64,000 nt of DNA from Corynebacterium gottingense. Lineage in GTDB: Bacteria > Actinomycetota > Actinomycetes > Mycobacteriales > Mycobacteriaceae. The translations under genes and the position numbers were made by a program. The notes under the pieces were generated by a model. It searched no databases. It had not been told where the DNA came from and worked only from the letters and a program-made list of their open reading frames with translations. Of the stretch, positions 51,555-60,407 are shown piece by piece (positions within the stretch are counted from its first letter, which is position 1; the number at the start of each line of letters is the position of its first letter). The DNA lies in NCBI RefSeq assembly GCF_003693265.1, contig NZ_RDRE01000002.1, positions 62,001 through 126,000 on the forward strand, in the 5' to 3' direction.

Positions 51555-51805
51555 ACGTTCGCCTCGCTCCGTACGCTCGCGGGCCTGGAGTGCAACCTCG
51601 GCACCGTCGACGCCGTCCTTGCAGAACTGTACAGCCTGGCCACCTCGGGCCGATGCACGACGACGCTGCTCAGCCCCAGCGCTGGACCCCCGAGCAGCGC
51701 GAGCGCCTGTACCTGCCCACCGATATTAAGGAGCTCGAGGCGGAAACGGTGGCGTACCTCGTCTGCTCGCGCCTGGGCATCCGCTCCTCCAAGAGTTTGG
51801 ATTGA
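51555..51805 (+). pseudogene. Gene remnants after pat (one like an ArdC/DUF1738-type end)
   Basis: The last frame encodes RLYLPTDIKELEAETVAYLVCSRLGIRSSKSLD, which matches the EAExVAYxVCxxLGI motif near the C-terminus of ArdC-like/DUF1738 anti-restriction proteins, then stops. Just before it another frame reads TFASLRTLAGLECNLGTVDAVLAELYSLATSG, a fragment I do not recognise. Nothing here is a complete gene; it looks like the wreck of a mobile or phage-derived gene. Confidence 0.5.
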
Positions 51806-51825
51806 TGTCGCTGGTGGGTTACACT
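51797..51825 (+). promoter_or_regulatory. rplY promoter
   Basis: TTGGAT (51797-51802) and TACACT (51820-51825) are separated by 17 bases. A start near 51832 would leave a leader of about 165 bases before rplY. Confidence 0.6.
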
Positions 51826-51885
51826 TTCCACGTCTCGGCGAGGGCTGTATAGCCGTTATCGGCGCGATATGTATCCAGACTTTTT

Positions 51886-51965
51886 CTCATGCTCGAGTGA
51901 GCAGTGATGAGCAAGCCTGCGATCACTCGACGAGCACCTGTTCCGTTCAGTGGTCGCAGGTTTTT
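51886..51965 (+). promoter_or_regulatory. Candidate attenuator in the rplY leader
   Basis: The terminator stem CCTGCGATCACT (51916-51927) pairs with AGTGGTCGCAGG (51949-51960) and is followed by TTTTT. TCGAGTGA (51893-51900) is fully complementary to TCACTCGA (51923-51930), which covers part of the terminator stem, so it can act as antiterminator. CTCAT/ATGAG with GCTC/GAGC (51886-51911) forms a third hairpin that would sequester the antiterminator. The layout fits autogenous or growth-linked control of L25. Confidence 0.65.
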
Positions 51966-51997
51966 CCTGTGGCCCGAAACTATAAAGGAGTCACATC

Positions 51998-52651
51998 ATG
52001 GCTGTTACCCCGACCGTCATCAAGGTTGAAAAGCGCGAAGAGTTTGGCAAGGGCGCTGCCCGCCGCCTGCGTCGCGAGGGTCGTATCCCGGGCGTCCTCT
52101 ACGAGTCCGGCATCGACAACGTTCACTTCTCCGTGGACCGCATCGAGATCTCCGCGATCATCCGTAACGAGGGCGTGAACGCTATTCTCGAGCTCGACCT
52201 CGACGGCGAGAAGCTGCTCTGCATGGTCAAGCACATCGACCAGAACGTCATCTCCATGGACATCGACCACATCGACGTGCTTGGCATCAAGCGCGGCGAG
52301 AAGGTCAACGTCGAGGTCCCGGTCATCACCACCGGCGAGGCTCACCCGGACGCCGTCGTCCTGGTGGAGAACGACGTCATCGAGATCGAGATCGACGCCC
52401 TGAGCATCCCGGACGAGCTCGAGGTGTCCGTCGAGGGCAAGGAGATCGGCGACCAGATCACCGCTGGCGACGTCACTCTGCCGGAGGGCGCTACTCTGCT
52501 GTCCGACCCGGAGGACCTGCTGGTCAACGTCACCTACGAGCAGGTTGACGAGGAGCTCGAGGAAGCCGCTGCTGAGGCCGAGGAGGGCGGCGCCGAGGCT
52601 GGCGCTGAGTCCACCGAGGACGAGGCTGAGTCTGGCGACTCCGAGGAGTAA
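51998..52651 (+). CDS. rplY: 50S ribosomal protein L25/general stress protein Ctc
   Basis: 217 residues. N-terminal L25 domain that binds 5S rRNA (VEKREEFGKGAARRLRREGRIPGVLYESG), the long Ctc/TL5 C-terminal beta domain (VEVPVITTGEAHPDAVVLVENDVIEIEIDALSIPDELEVSVEG) and an acidic tail from about residue 180, mostly Glu and Ala. The long form is usual for actinobacteria. AAAGGAG precedes the ATG. The leader holds a probable attenuator. pth follows, as in most actinobacteria. Confidence 0.96.
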   Translation: MAVTPTVIKVEKREEFGKGAARRLRREGRIPGVLYESGIDNVHFSVDRIEISAIIRNEGVNAILELDLDGEKLLCMVKHIDQNVISMDIDHIDVLGIKRGEKVNVEVPVITTGEAHPDAVVLVENDVIEIEIDALSIPDELEVSVEGKEIGDQITAGDVTLPEGATLLSDPEDLLVNVTYEQVDEELEEAAAEAEEGGAEAGAESTEDEAESGDSEE

Positions 52652-52671
52652 ACACGATATGCTGAGGGGCC

Positions 52672-53235
52672 GTGTCTACTTCTGATTCGCCCCTCCTCGT
52701 TGTGGGGCTGGGAAATCCCGGCCCCACCTACGCCGGCACGCGCCACAACGCGGGCATCGCGCTTATCGACGAGCTCTGCTCCCGCGCCACACCGATGCCG
52801 GCCCAACTCGCCGTGCACAAACGCACGAACACCGAGGTCGCCGAGCTTGCCGCCGGCCGCCTCCTGCCCGACCGCCAGGTCATCCTAGCGCGCACCCGGG
52901 CCTTCATGAACGTCTCGGGCGGGCCGATCAAGGCGCTCGCGGACTACTTCCGCGTTCCCCCGTCCAACCTTTACGTCGCCTACGACGAGCTGGATCTCGA
53001 GCTCGGCCAGGTCAAGCTCCGCACCGGCGGCGGGGACCACGGGCACAACGGGCTGAAGTCCGTCACCAAATCCCTGGGCGGCAAGCCCTACCACAAGCTG
53101 GCGCTCGGCATTGGTCGCCCGCCAGGCCGCATGGCCCCGGCGGACTACGTGCTCAAGCCGTTTTCTTCCCGGGAGCAGGTCGAGATCTCCATCGCCGCGG
53201 CCGATGCGGCAGATTTGTGGCGCCATTCCGTATAA
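52672..53235 (+). CDS. pth: Peptidyl-tRNA hydrolase (first copy)
   Basis: 187 residues. Recycles peptidyl-tRNA dropped from ribosomes. VVGLGNPGPTYAGTRHNAGIALID carries the catalytic His25, AFMNVSGGPIKALADYF and YDELDLELGQVKLRTGGGDHGHNGLKS the catalytic Asp and the Asn/His contacts, with GIGRPPGRMAPADYVL near the end. GTG start; TATGCT ends 8 bases upstream, so a separate leaderless transcript is possible besides read-through from rplY. A second pth lies 2.3 kb downstream. Confidence 0.96.
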   Translation: MSTSDSPLLVVGLGNPGPTYAGTRHNAGIALIDELCSRATPMPAQLAVHKRTNTEVAELAAGRLLPDRQVILARTRAFMNVSGGPIKALADYFRVPPSNLYVAYDELDLELGQVKLRTGGGDHGHNGLKSVTKSLGGKPYHKLALGIGRPPGRMAPADYVLKPFSSREQVEISIAAADAADLWRHSV

Positions 53236-53244
53236 ATTTGTGGC

Positions 53245-54627
53245 ATGCGCTTAGTCACCCTGAGAGTCCCCGGCCATGACCTGACCGTCGCCGCCCGCCT
53301 CGAGTCCGACACCACCGCGGTCACCTACCCAGGTTTCCCGGACGTCGGCGCGCTCCTCCAGTCGGATTCCTGGCAGGAGGGCGAACGTGTCTCGTTTTCC
53401 CACGACCAGCTAGCGCCCGTGATTCCGAGCCCAAGCAAGATCATCTGCGTCGGGCTCAACTACGCCAAGCACATCGAGGAGATGGGGCACGAGCGCCCCG
53501 ACGTCCCCACCCTCTTCATCAAGTTCCCCGAGGCCCTCATCGGCCCTTACGATGACGCGGAGATCCCCGACTTCAACGCGGATACGCTCGACTTCGAGGG
53601 CGAGCTCGCTGTGGTGGTAGGAAAGTACGCCCGGCACGTGCGGGAAACGGATGCGCACGCACACATCGCCGGCTACGCGGTGATCAATGACTACACCCAG
53701 CGCCACATCCAGAAGCGCACCAAGCAGTGGCACCAGGGAAAATCATTAGAAAAGACCGCGGGGTTCGGCCCGTGGCTGGACACCGAGTGGCAGCCCGGCC
53801 CCACCCTGACCACCACCGTCAACGGCGAGATGATGCAGCAGGCCCCCACCGACGATCTCATCTTCTCCCCCGCCAAGCTCATCGAGTTCATCTCCCACCT
53901 CTACCCGCTCAACCCTGGTGACGTGATCGCCACTGGCACTCCGGCGGGCGTGGGCCACGCGCGCGACCCCAAGCGCTACCTCGCAGACGGTGACACGGTC
54001 CGCGTGGAGATCGACGGCCTCGGCGCGATCGAGAACACCACCCGCATCCTGCGGCGACAGCACGCCATGCTCACCAGCGCGTTCCCGCCCTCCGAGTACC
54101 TCTACGAACCAGAGTCGGACGAGAGCGACATCGCGATGATGCTCTGCCACGGCTGGAGCGCCGCCGAAATCACCGCGCATTACGAGGACGAGGACAACGT
54201 CGACGCCCTTTCGCTTCTCGACGACATCCGCGCCGAATACGCCCGCCGCATCCCCTCCCCCTCCGAGGACGCCACAAAACTCGAGGCCTTCAGCGACGCG
54301 CTCGCCGACCGCGGTCTCTCCTTCTCCTTCGACGAGGGCTGGACCAAGGCCGAAGCCGCGGACGAGGGCGCGGATCGGGCCACACGCGAGGGCCGCCGCG
54401 GTTACGCCTACTGCACCACGCAGGACGTGGACGGCCTCATCCACACCGGCAAGCTCTATTTCGGGTTTGCCTCGCTGGATGCGCCGAACACCGACGCCGA
54501 CGACGCCGTCGGCCAGGAGGTCGTCGACGCGCTCAGGGACGTCGGCTTCGCGCCCGAGTGGGAAGGCACCCGCGCCGCGCGGATCACCTGCAGCGGCCTC
54601 GTGTTCGAGCTGGCGCTGAGCGACTAA
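53245..54627 (+). CDS. Fumarylacetoacetate-hydrolase-family enzyme fused to a DUF6891-like domain
   Basis: 460 residues. Residues 1-275 are a complete FAH-family domain: [99 protein letters not shown] and [14 protein letters not shown]. Metal ligands (E in [12 protein letters not shown] in NDYTQR) are present. Residues 285-460 look like DUF6891 ([48 protein letters not shown]). The frame is continuous, so this is a real fusion unless a stop was lost. FAH members include oxaloacetate decarboxylases and acylpyruvases; the exact reaction is unknown. Confidence 0.85.
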   Translation: MRLVTLRVPGHDLTVAARLESDTTAVTYPGFPDVGALLQSDSWQEGERVSFSHDQLAPVIPSPSKIICVGLNYAKHIEEMGHERPDVPTLFIKFPEALIGPYDDAEIPDFNADTLDFEGELAVVVGKYARHVRETDAHAHIAGYAVINDYTQRHIQKRTKQWHQGKSLEKTAGFGPWLDTEWQPGPTLTTTVNGEMMQQAPTDDLIFSPAKLIEFISHLYPLNPGDVIATGTPAGVGHARDPKRYLADGDTVRVEIDGLGAIENTTRILRRQHAMLTSAFPPSEYLYEPESDESDIAMMLCHGWSAAEITAHYEDEDNVDALSLLDDIRAEYARRIPSPSEDATKLEAFSDALADRGLSFSFDEGWTKAEAADEGADRATREGRRGYAYCTTQDVDGLIHTGKLYFGFASLDAPNTDADDAVGQEVVDALRDVGFAPEWEGTRAARITCSGLVFELALSD

Positions 54628-55535
54628 CGTTCGCCCAGCAGGTAGCGCTCGATCTCCTTCGCCGGCGCCTCCATCAGCTCCCCGCGGTCCTTGCCCACCA
54701 GGCAGTAATCCTGATCCTTCGTCATCGGGCGCAGGTACGGGTAGATCGGCGGCATGTCGCGGTAGCGCTTGGTCATCTCGTTTTCCAGGCCGCGCGCCCA
54801 CCGGCCGGAAAACGCCTTGCTCACCACGGTTCTCCGGTCGGTGCGCAGCAGCTCGCGGTTACGCTGGCTGGTACCGGCTTCATCGGCCATGAGGAAGGCG
54901 GTGCCGCACGCAATGGTCGACGCGCCCAGATCCCGCAGCCGTGCCACATCCTCCGGCCCCCGCACCCCGCCCGCGGCGATGAACGGCGCACCGAAGTCCG
55001 CCACCTCTTCGACGATGGTGTCCAGGTAGCGGGTGTCCGGAACCTCCAGCGGCGACCAGGTGCTGCGGTGCCCGCCCGCCTCTGGGCCCTGCACGATGAC
55101 GCCGTCGGCGTTCCATGACTCGCCCATCGCTTCCCACGCATCCTCGATGCGGGTCACGGTCACCCACGCCTCCGAACCGACGGAGTGCAACCGCTCCACG
55201 TGCTCCGGGTCCAGCGGCCCGAAGGTGCTGCTCACAATGGGTGGCGCGGCCTCCAGGACGAGCTCGAACTTTTCTTCAAAGCCCCCGGTGACATCCACGT
55301 TCGGGACGTCGGTGCCGAGTTCGGAGGCGATGAGTTCGACGTCGATAAGCGAAGGCTCGACCTGCGGTACGAAGAGGTTCACGCCAAACGGCGGTGTGCA
55401 CTGGCCGAGCCACGTGCGAGCCTGCTCGACGGTGCAGGTGCCGAGCGCGAGAAAGCCGAAGCTGACCGCGTTGACCAGCGCCGGCGTGGTTGGTCCGCCC
55501 GCCATCGGTGCGGCGACGATGCGTGGTAGGTCCAT
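54624..55535 (-). CDS. Nitronate monooxygenase / NPD-like FMN enzyme
   Basis: 303 residues, TIM-barrel with the family motifs [52 protein letters not shown] (with the His used by nitronate oxidases), [16 protein letters not shown] and [18 protein letters not shown] for FMN phosphate binding. It ends [17 protein letters not shown]. Oxidative denitrification of propionate-3-nitronate is the known reaction of the family; an enoyl reductase role (FabK) is less likely. ATG at 55535 is divergent from the second pth with a 16-base gap. Stop overlaps the FAH fusion by 4 bases. Confidence 0.88.
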   Translation of the reverse strand: MDLPRIVAAPMAGGPTTPALVNAVSFGFLALGTCTVEQARTWLGQCTPPFGVNLFVPQVEPSLIDVELIASELGTDVPNVDVTGGFEEKFELVLEAAPPIVSSTFGPLDPEHVERLHSVGSEAWVTVTRIEDAWEAMGESWNADGVIVQGPEAGGHRSTWSPLEVPDTRYLDTIVEEVADFGAPFIAAGGVRGPEDVARLRDLGASTIACGTAFLMADEAGTSQRNRELLRTDRRTVVSKAFSGRWARGLENEMTKRYRDMPPIYPYLRPMTKDQDYCLVGKDRGELMEAPAKEIERYLLGER

Positions 55536-55538
55536 GGT

Positions 55539-55544
55539 TATGCT
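55539..55544 (+). promoter_or_regulatory. -10 (TATGCT) of leaderless second pth
   Basis: TATGCT ends 7 bases before the GTG at 55552 and lies in the gap and start region of the divergent monooxygenase gene. Confidence 0.5.
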
Positions 55545-55551
55545 TGTCCCC

Positions 55552-56118
55552 GTGTTCGATTTTCTGAAGCGACTGACATCCCAGCCACCGGCCAGCCCCC
55601 ACACCGAGTGGCTCGTGGTGGGGCTGGGAAACCCCGGCCCCGAATATGAGACCACGAAGCACAACGCCGGTTTCCTGGCCGTAGACCAGTGTGCCAAAGA
55701 TTTGCGCCCCGCGCCGAAGTGCCGCGCACTCGTGCAGCACATTGACGACGTCACGTTTGCCAAGCCCACCACCTTCATGAACCTGTCGGGCGAGTCCGTC
55801 TCAGCGTTCGGCGTGCGGCCGGAGCGGATCGTCGTGATCCACGACGAGCTGGACCTCCCGGCGGGGAAAGTACGCGTGAAGCTGGGCGGCAACGAGAATG
55901 GGCACAACGGGCTCAAGTCCATCACAGAGCACCTGGGCACCCGCGACTACGTGCGCGTCCGCGTCGGCATTGGCCGCCCGCCGAAGGGGACGCCCGTGCC
56001 GGACTGGGTGCTCGGCCCGCTCTCCGGGAACGAGGCGATCGAGACGGCCGCGGAAGCCGCGCGCCTCGTCTGCGCCCGCGGGCTCGCCGCGGCTCAGAAC
56101 GAGATCCACGGGCGCTAG
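55552..56118 (+). CDS. pth: Peptidyl-tRNA hydrolase (second copy)
   Basis: 188 residues. Same motifs as the first copy: VVGLGNPGPEYETTKHNAGFLAVD (catalytic His37), TFMNLSGESVSAFG, HDELDLPAGKVRVKLGGNENGHNGLKSI and GIGRPPKGTPVPDWVL. The N-terminus is about 12 residues longer (FDFLKRLTSQPPASPHTEW). The two copies differ along most of their length, so this is an old duplication; corynebacteria are known to carry two. Both look active. GTG start, leaderless. Confidence 0.95.
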   Translation: MFDFLKRLTSQPPASPHTEWLVVGLGNPGPEYETTKHNAGFLAVDQCAKDLRPAPKCRALVQHIDDVTFAKPTTFMNLSGESVSAFGVRPERIVVIHDELDLPAGKVRVKLGGNENGHNGLKSITEHLGTRDYVRVRVGIGRPPKGTPVPDWVLGPLSGNEAIETAAEAARLVCARGLAAAQNEIHGR

Positions 56119-56119
56119 A

Positions 56120-56656
56120 TTAGGACAGCGCCTGCTCGAGGTCGTTGAGCACGTTCTCCAGGGACTGGTTCTTCTGCTCACGGGGCGCGAAGGCGCCGTC
56201 GGCGAAGTCCTCGAACAGGGAGAGCGCGACCTGGTTGCGGACGCCGAACATGGAGAAGTTCGCAACGATCTGGCGCCAGTGCTCCACCGCGCGAAGGCCG
56301 TTATCAGCGCCGTAGGACACGAACGCGACGGGCTTCCCGGCCCACTCGGCGCCCAGCACGTCGAAGGCGTTCTTCATCGCGCCCGGCACGGAGTGGTTGT
56401 ACTCCGGGGTGACAAAGATGAAGGCGTCGCAAGCGTCGACCGCCTTGGACCACGCGGTGGTGGCCTCGTCCTCGTACTGCTTGTTTGCGGCGCCCGGCAC
56501 CATTTCCGCGTCGAGCAGCGGAACGTTGAACTCGGACAGGTCGAGCAGCTCGTACTCGAAGCCGTCGCGCTTCTCAGCTGCGTCCGAGACCCAGCGGGCG
56601 ACGGCCTCGCCGGCGCGTCCCTTGCGGATGGAGCCGAGGAAGATTCCGATCTTCAT
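56120..56656 (-). CDS. NADPH-dependent FMN reductase family protein
   Basis: 178 residues, flavodoxin-like fold: KIGIFLGSIRKGRAGEAVARWV for the phosphate loop, DAFIFVTPEYNHSVPGAMKNAFDVLGAEWAGKPVAFVSYG for the isoalloxazine site and an N-terminal GSIRKGR characteristic of the family. Probably a soluble NAD(P)H:FMN or quinone reductase (ChrR/YieF/AzoR-like). The stop lies directly beside the second pth stop. ATG with AAAGGG on the minus strand. Confidence 0.9.
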   Translation of the reverse strand: MKIGIFLGSIRKGRAGEAVARWVSDAAEKRDGFEYELLDLSEFNVPLLDAEMVPGAANKQYEDEATTAWSKAVDACDAFIFVTPEYNHSVPGAMKNAFDVLGAEWAGKPVAFVSYGADNGLRAVEHWRQIVANFSMFGVRNQVALSLFEDFADGAFAPREQKNQSLENVLNDLEQALS

Positions 56657-56734
56657 AGATACAACCCTTTTGTTGATTCGTCTACAATTTCGCCCCTTTA
56701 CTCTACACCGCTCCCCGCAACATTGTCAGCCGAA

Positions 56735-57409
56735 TCAGTGCTGCGAGAAGTGCTCCAGGTCACGCGGGCTGCCCGCCGCCACGATGCGGTCCGACGGCGT
56801 GAGCTGGGTGCCGTCGGTAAGCGGTGCCCACCCCTCATCCCGCTTCACCGAGACGAGCTGGACATGCTGGCTCCTCCACACCTCACCCAAGTCGAGCGGG
56901 CGCCCCGTCACGCACGCGGGCGCCGCCATCTTTGTCACGCCGTAGTTGGTGGAGATCTCCGCGAAGTCCTGGAAGTGCCCACCCAACAGGTGGGCCACGC
57001 GCCTGCCCGTGTCGCGCTCCGGGCGAATCACGTGGTTGGCCCCGATCTGGTGCAGGATGCGCGCGTGCGCCTCCGAGTCCGCCTTCGCCCAGATGTCCTG
57101 CACCCCCAGCTCGACGAGGTTGGACGTGGTCAGGATGGAGTCCTCCAAGTGGGAGCCGATGGAGACGACAACGCGCTCGACATCCTCGATCCCCAGTTGC
57201 CGCATCGCCTCCGGGTCCGTGGTGTCCGCGGCGAGCGCCTCGGTGAGGTACGGCGCCCGCTCGCGGACAATCTTCTCGCTGGAGTCCACGCCGAGCACCT
57301 CCACCCCGTTCGCCATGAGTTCGGTGGCCAAGGCGGTGCCGAATCTGCCGAGCCCGATGACTACGACGGGCGGAATGTCAATCGTCGCGCGGGAAAATAA
57401 CTTAGCCAA
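56735..57409 (-). CDS. TrkA-type potassium uptake regulatory subunit
   Basis: 224 residues. N-terminal RCK Rossmann domain (PPVVVIGLGRFGTALATELMANGVEVLGVDSSEK, VVVSIGSHLEDSILTTSNLVELG) that binds NAD(H) or ATP, followed by the RCK_C domain (EISTNYGVTKMAAPACVTGRPLDLGEVWRSQHVQLVSVKRD). Cytoplasmic ring that gates the membrane subunit. TTG start; its first 8 bases overlap the end of the trkH-like gene, so both subunits are translated together. Confidence 0.93.
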   Translation of the reverse strand: MAKLFSRATIDIPPVVVIGLGRFGTALATELMANGVEVLGVDSSEKIVRERAPYLTEALAADTTDPEAMRQLGIEDVERVVVSIGSHLEDSILTTSNLVELGVQDIWAKADSEAHARILHQIGANHVIRPERDTGRRVAHLLGGHFQDFAEISTNYGVTKMAAPACVTGRPLDLGEVWRSQHVQLVSVKRDEGWAPLTDGTQLTPSDRIVAAGSPRDLEHFSQH

Positions 57410-58754
57410 TGAACGGCCTTTCTTCGGGGTAGCTAAAGCGCCTATCGAGCATCTTCGCCGACAGCGCCGCCACCAGGGTGGTCGGGCCTACGCGGCCCAG
57501 GTACATGATGAAGCAGAGCACGATTTGCGACGCCGACGACAACCCCGCCGTGATGCCGGTGGAAAGCCCCGACGTTGCAAATGCGGAGATGACCTCGAAG
57601 GACACCTGGTCACCGGTGAACTGCGGGTCGAAGACACGCAGGGCCGCCACGCCAAGAGTGACCACCATGACGCCCGCGAAGCTCAGCGCGAGCGCCTGCC
57701 TGGTCACCGAGTGCGGCAGGCTCCGGTGCCCGATCGTCGTTTTTTCGCGACCGGTGAACTCGGCCGCCATCGCCGCCAGCAGCACGCACGCGGTGGTCAC
57801 CTTGATGCCGCCCGCTGTGCCAGCCGAGCCTCCGCCGAGAAACATGAGGACGTCGGTGCCCATCAGCGTGATCGGGTGCGCCTGCCCATAATCAAAGGCG
57901 TTAAAGCCCGCAGTCCTCGGCGACGCGCTGGCAAAGAAGGCATTGAGCAGCTTCACCCCCACCGGCATGGGTGCAAGCACGCCGGTCCATTCCGTCGTCG
58001 CGACGAACACGGTGCCGGCGACAAGCAGGAACGCCGTCGCAGCCAGCGTCATGCGGGCGGTAATGGAGATGCGGTGGACGGCGTTGGACTTCCGGCGCAC
58101 CAGTCGCACCAGTTCCGCCCACACTGGGAACCCGAGGCCACCTCCGATCAGCGCGGCGGCTAGCGGCATGAGGATCCAGGCATCGGACGCAAAGGACACG
58201 AGGTTGTCGCTGTGGGTGCTAAACCCGGCGTTGTTAAACGCGGAGACGGCGTGGAAGACGCCCTCCCAGGCGGCGCGGCGGAACGAGTACCCGTAGCCCA
58301 CCATGAGCCGCGCGCCGACGATCACCGCGATGGTGGCCTCGGCGATCGCCGTGAACCCAAAGGTGAAGATGAGGGTCCGGCGGATGCCTCCGGCAGTGAT
58401 GGGGCGCCCCTCGTAGGCACCGGTCTTGCGCGCCTTCAAGCTGATCCGCCCGGTGAGCAACAGCCCGGACAGCGAGGCAAGCGACATGATTCCCAGCCCG
58501 CCGAGCTGGATGAGCAGCAGGATAACGGCCTGTCCGGCGGGGCTCCAGAAGGTGCCGGTGTCCTCGACGACCAGGCCGGTCAGGGAGACCGCGGATGTCG
58601 CAGTAAAAAGCGCAGCCAGGAACGAGGCGTGTTCCGCCCCCGACTCTGCGAATGGGAGCATGAGCAACCCCGTGCCGCTCAGAATGAGCAGCAGGAACCC
58701 GATCGCGGTCAGCCGTGCTGGCCCGAGCGATCGCAAGAAAAGCAAGCGCTTCAC
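57402..58754 (-). CDS. TrkH/KtrB-type potassium transporter membrane subunit
   Basis: 450 residues with four repeated M1-P-M2 units. The four filter loops are recognisable: TATSAVSLTGLVVED, AFNNAGFSTHSDN, ASPRTAGFNAFDYG and ATSGLSTGITAGL. The length suits KtrB. The GTG at 58754 is chosen because TATACT (minus strand, 58763-58768) ends 8 bases upstream and the hydrophobic start LLFLRSLGPARLTAIGFLLLIL follows. Potassium uptake with the overlapping RCK subunit. Confidence 0.93.
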   Translation of the reverse strand: MKRLLFLRSLGPARLTAIGFLLLILSGTGLLMLPFAESGAEHASFLAALFTATSAVSLTGLVVEDTGTFWSPAGQAVILLLIQLGGLGIMSLASLSGLLLTGRISLKARKTGAYEGRPITAGGIRRTLIFTFGFTAIAEATIAVIVGARLMVGYGYSFRRAAWEGVFHAVSAFNNAGFSTHSDNLVSFASDAWILMPLAAALIGGGLGFPVWAELVRLVRRKSNAVHRISITARMTLAATAFLLVAGTVFVATTEWTGVLAPMPVGVKLLNAFFASASPRTAGFNAFDYGQAHPITLMGTDVLMFLGGGSAGTAGGIKVTTACVLLAAMAAEFTGREKTTIGHRSLPHSVTRQALALSFAGVMVVTLGVAALRVFDPQFTGDQVSFEVISAFATSGLSTGITAGLSSASQIVLCFIMYLGRVGPTTLVAALSAKMLDRRFSYPEERPFIG

Positions 58755-58762
58755 AAAGGTGA

Positions 58763-58768
58763 AGTATA
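58763..58768 (-). promoter_or_regulatory. -10 (TATACT, minus strand) of the potassium-uptake operon
   Basis: TATACT ends 8 bases before the GTG at 58754, implying leaderless transcription of the two-gene K+ operon. Confidence 0.5.
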
Positions 58769-58804
58769 GGCCCAATCGATTCCTCCGCACCAACCCTTGG
58801 CGGC

Positions 58805-58810
58805 TACACT
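58805..58810 (+). promoter_or_regulatory. -10 (TACACT) of leaderless prfC
   Basis: TACACT ends 7 bases before the ATG at 58818, which supports that start over an in-frame TTG 21 bases earlier. Confidence 0.5.
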
Positions 58811-58817
58811 CTGCGGC

Positions 58818-60407
58818 ATGAGTTCTCTCACTTCCGAGGCCAAGCGCCGCCGCACCTTCGCCGTCATCGCCCACCCCGACGCCGGTAAGTCCACGCTTAC
58901 CGAGGCGCTGGCGCTGCACGCGCACATCATCTCGGAAGCGGGCGCCGTCCACGGTAAGGGCAACCGCAAGTCCACCGTGTCCGACTGGATGGATATGGAG
59001 AAGGACCGCGGCATTTCGGTCGCCTCCTCCGCGCTCCAGTTCGAGTACGCGCCGGAGGGGCACGAGGGCGAGCCCTACGTGATCAACCTGGTGGATACCC
59101 CGGGCCACGCCGACTTCTCCGAGGACACCTACCGCGTCCTCTCCGCCGTCGATGCGGCAGTCATGCTTATCGACGCAGCCAAGGGCCTCGAGCCGCAAAC
59201 CCTGAAGCTCTTCCGCGTCTGCAAGGCCCGCGGCCTGCCAATCGTCACCGTGGTGAACAAGTGGGACCGTATCGGCCGCGAGCCCCTCGAGCTTGTCGAC
59301 GAGATCGTGAACGAAATCGACCTGCAGCCCACTCCCCTCTACTGGCCGGTCGGGGAAGCCGGTGATTTCCGCGGCCTCGCCCACATCAGCGACGACGGCG
59401 AGGCCGACGAGTACGTCCACTTCATCCGCACCGCCGGCGGTTCCACCATCGCGCCCGAGGAGCACTACGCCCCGGACGACGCCTCCGGCAAGGAGGGCGA
59501 GGTGTGGGACACCGCGGTGGAAGAGGTCGAGCTGCTCGCCGCGGACGGTGCCCTGCACAACCAGGAGCTGTTCGAGCAGTGCATTACCTCCCCGATCATC
59601 TTCGCCTCCGCGATGCTGAACTTCGGCGTCCACCAGATCCTGGACACCCTGTGCGCGATCGCGCCCGCCCCGCGCCCGAAGGAGGAGCGCGACCTCGACG
59701 GCGACTTCTCCGGCATCGTCTTCAAGGTGCAGGCGGGCATGGACCGCAACCACCGAGACACGCTGGCGTTTATGCGCGTGGTCTCCGGCGAGTTCGACCG
59801 CGGTATGCAGGTCACGCACGCCCAATCCGGCCGCACCTTCTCCACCAAATACGCCCTGACCGTGTTCGGCCGCAACCGCGACACGGTGGAGACCGCCTAC
59901 CCGGGCGACATCATCGGCCTTGTGAATGCGGGCTCACTGGCCCCGGGCGACACCATCTTCACCGGTAAGAACGTGCAGTACCCGCCGATGCCGCAGTTCG
60001 CGCCCGAACACTTCCGCACGCTCCGGGCGAAGTCGCTGGGCAAGTACAAGCAGTTCCGCAAGGCACTCGACCAGCTGGACGCCGAGGGCGTCGTCCAGAT
60101 TCTGCGCAACGACCTGCGCGGCGACGCCGCCCCGGTGATGGCGGCCGTGGGCCCCATGCAGTTCGAGGTCATGCAGGCGCGCATGGAGGTGGAGTACAAC
60201 GTGGAGACTGTCACCGAGCCGGTTCCCTACTCCGTGGCGCGCCGCACCGACGCGGAGTCCGCCGACGAGTTGGGCCGCCAGCGCGGCGTGGAGATCTTCA
60301 CGCGCACGGACGGCGAAATTATCGCCCTGTTCGGCGACAAATGGAAGCTGGCCTTCGTGGAGAAGGAGCACCCCGAGCTGACGATCGAGCCGCTTATCGC
60401 AGACTAG
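58818..60407 (+). CDS. prfC: Peptide chain release factor 3
   Basis: 529 residues. GTPase that recycles RF1 and RF2 after termination. G1 in FAVIAHPDAGKST (18-26), G3 DTPGHADFSEDTYR, G4 NKWDR and the RF3-type sequence GKGNRKSTVSDWMDMEKDRGIS are present; the C-terminal domain III (MQFEVMQARMEVEYNVETVTEPVPY) is intact. The ATG at 58818 has TACACT 7 bases upstream. Its end overlaps the convergent patatin gene by 14 bases. Confidence 0.95.
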   Translation: MSSLTSEAKRRRTFAVIAHPDAGKSTLTEALALHAHIISEAGAVHGKGNRKSTVSDWMDMEKDRGISVASSALQFEYAPEGHEGEPYVINLVDTPGHADFSEDTYRVLSAVDAAVMLIDAAKGLEPQTLKLFRVCKARGLPIVTVVNKWDRIGREPLELVDEIVNEIDLQPTPLYWPVGEAGDFRGLAHISDDGEADEYVHFIRTAGGSTIAPEEHYAPDDASGKEGEVWDTAVEEVELLAADGALHNQELFEQCITSPIIFASAMLNFGVHQILDTLCAIAPAPRPKEERDLDGDFSGIVFKVQAGMDRNHRDTLAFMRVVSGEFDRGMQVTHAQSGRTFSTKYALTVFGRNRDTVETAYPGDIIGLVNAGSLAPGDTIFTGKNVQYPPMPQFAPEHFRTLRAKSLGKYKQFRKALDQLDAEGVVQILRNDLRGDAAPVMAAVGPMQFEVMQARMEVEYNVETVTEPVPYSVARRTDAESADELGRQRGVEIFTRTDGEIIALFGDKWKLAFVEKEHPELTIEPLIAD

